A stretch of 5,415 nt of DNA from JANQGH01 sp039030175 (GTDB taxonomy: Bacteria > Pseudomonadota > Alphaproteobacteria > DSM-16000 > Inquilinaceae). Shown piece after piece: positions 4,725-5,415 of this stretch (position 1 is its first letter; the number at the start of each line of letters is the position of its first letter). Where the stretch lies: assembly GCA_039030175.1 (NCBI GenBank), contig JBCCER010000249.1:1-5415 (forward strand). Direction: 5' to 3'. A model generated the notes under the pieces. That model was not told the DNA's origin and made no database searches. It saw nothing but the letters and a program-made list of their open reading frames with translations. The position numbers were made by a program, and so were the translations under genes.

Positions 4725-5415
4725 GGGCGCCGCGCTGTTCTCTCTGACCGGCAAGACAGTGCTCGTGGTCGGCGGCGCCGGCTATCTCGGTGTGCCTGTT
4801 TGCACCACTTTACGGGAACTCGGGGCAAATGTGTGCATCGCAGATGTTGACGGCAACCGGCTCGATCAGGCCATGCGAGAGATCGGCGAAGCAACTGGCG
4901 ACGGGGCGATCAGCCAGCTCGCGGTCGACATTGGAGATCAAGAGTCGGTCGAGGAATGTGTCTCTGCCAGTGCTAGCCAGCATGGCAGTCTCTGGGGGTT
5001 GGTCATGGCCACCTCTGGAGCAAGCGGCAAACCCTTCGACGAGGTAACCGCCGACGATTTTGACCGCGCCAACAGGATCAACCTTACAGGCACCTTCTTG
5101 CTCGCACGGGCGGCTGCGAAAATGATGTGCAATGGCGGCAGCATTGTTCTTTACTCGTCTATGTATGGTGTGGTCGCGCCGGTCCCTGACAATTACCCCG
5201 GCAGCATGCCGCCAAACCCCATCGAATATGGGGCCGGTAAGGCGGGCATTAATCAGATGGTCCGCTATATGGCTGCCCACTATGGGCCCCGCGGAATCCG
5301 AGTAAACGCCGTCACGCCAGGCCCTTTTCCCCATCAGGGCGTAGTCGACGAACACCCCGACTTCATTGCCAATCTTGAACGATCGACGATGCTGGGCCGA
5401 TTAGGCCGCAGGCAC
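4708..5415 (+). CDS. Short-chain dehydrogenase/reductase, PtmA-like (3' end outside window)
   Basis: Classical-type SDR, 236 codons visible. It has the nucleotide-binding loop GGAGYLG (22-28), Asp46 after the second strand (VCIADVD), which favours NAD(H), Asn125 in INLTGTF, catalytic Ser150/151 in IVLYSSMYG, Tyr174-Lys178 (YGAGK), and RVNAVTPGPF (198-207). MATSGAS (100-106) replaces the usual NNAG motif. Between Ser and Tyr is a long loop (APVPDNYPGSMPPNP), a pattern I associate with SDRs of flagellin and polysaccharide sugar pathways such as PtmA of legionaminic-acid synthesis. No ATG precedes the fold. The best start is TTG at 4708, overlapping the upstream gene by 17 nt, with AAGAAAG (4693-4699) 8 nt before it; a downstream GTG (4759) would cut into the first strand. 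The frame is open to the window edge and ends near RLGRRH, so probably only 20-30 residues are missing. Confidence 0.9.
   Translation, partial: MTSLSEGAALFSLTGKTVLVVGGAGYLGVPVCTTLRELGANVCIADVDGNRLDQAMREIGEATGDGAISQLAVDIGDQESVEECVSASASQHGSLWGLVMATSGASGKPFDEVTADDFDRANRINLTGTFLLARAAAKMMCNGGSIVLYSSMYGVVAPVPDNYPGSMPPNPIEYGAGKAGINQMVRYMAAHYGPRGIRVNAVTPGPFPHQGVVDEHPDFIANLERSTMLGRLGRRH

Noticed and set aside
4810..5355. 181-codon open frame on the minus strand opposite the short-chain dehydrogenase
   Set aside because: It is a mirror of the SDR coding region; the plus-strand frame has all SDR motifs.
1..5415. tRNA, rRNA, CRISPR array, insertion sequence or attachment site
   Set aside because: I saw no cloverleaf-like, regularly spaced repeat or transposase signals on either strand.

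Overview
This is a GC-rich window (I estimate about 58-60 % G+C) from what looks like a Gram-negative proteobacterium, probably an alphaproteobacterium. The binding protein has an ordinary Sec signal peptide and no lipobox cysteine, and the transporter halves are of proteobacterial DppB/DppC type. The mature binding protein is very acidic and almost free of lysine, which would suit a marine or salt-exposed periplasm. The exact taxon cannot be read from the sequence.

Left half, minus strand (read right to left, 3309 to 1): the start of a peptide/opine/nickel-type (Dpp/Opp family) ABC importer operon. The order is a secreted solute-binding protein (3309-1687), an intrinsic terminator (1650-1615), a DppB-type permease (1589-627), and a DppC-type permease (from 622, running off the left edge). 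ATPase genes would be expected beyond the edge and are not visible.

Middle (3310-3716): a 407-base divergent intergenic region. It holds a credible sigma70-like promoter reading right, with an inverted repeat across its -35 box, a second inverted repeat just before the ribosome binding site of the right-hand operon, and several GC-rich palindromes.

Right half, plus strand: a Gfo/Idh/MocA-family NAD(P)-dependent sugar-type dehydrogenase (3717-4724) that overlaps a short-chain dehydrogenase (from about 4708, running off the right edge). The short-chain enzyme resembles those of nonulosonic-acid (legionaminic-type) sugar pathways.

The main discovery is in the binding protein. Its sequence is a circular permutation of the SBP_bac_5 (DppA/OppA) fold. 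The part that normally forms the C-terminal half (opening with the DPRVRQAIAYAID block) directly follows the signal peptide. The part that normally forms the N-terminal half (with the WHDGEPITGDDV signature) comes second. The old C- and N-termini are joined by a short linker, and the new termini lie where the usual chain crosses from domain I into domain III.

Working model (inference): the divergent operons form one uptake and catabolism locus. An acidic sugar or sugar-amino-acid conjugate is imported by the permuted-SBP transporter and then oxidised by the two dehydrogenases, under control of a shared intergenic regulator.
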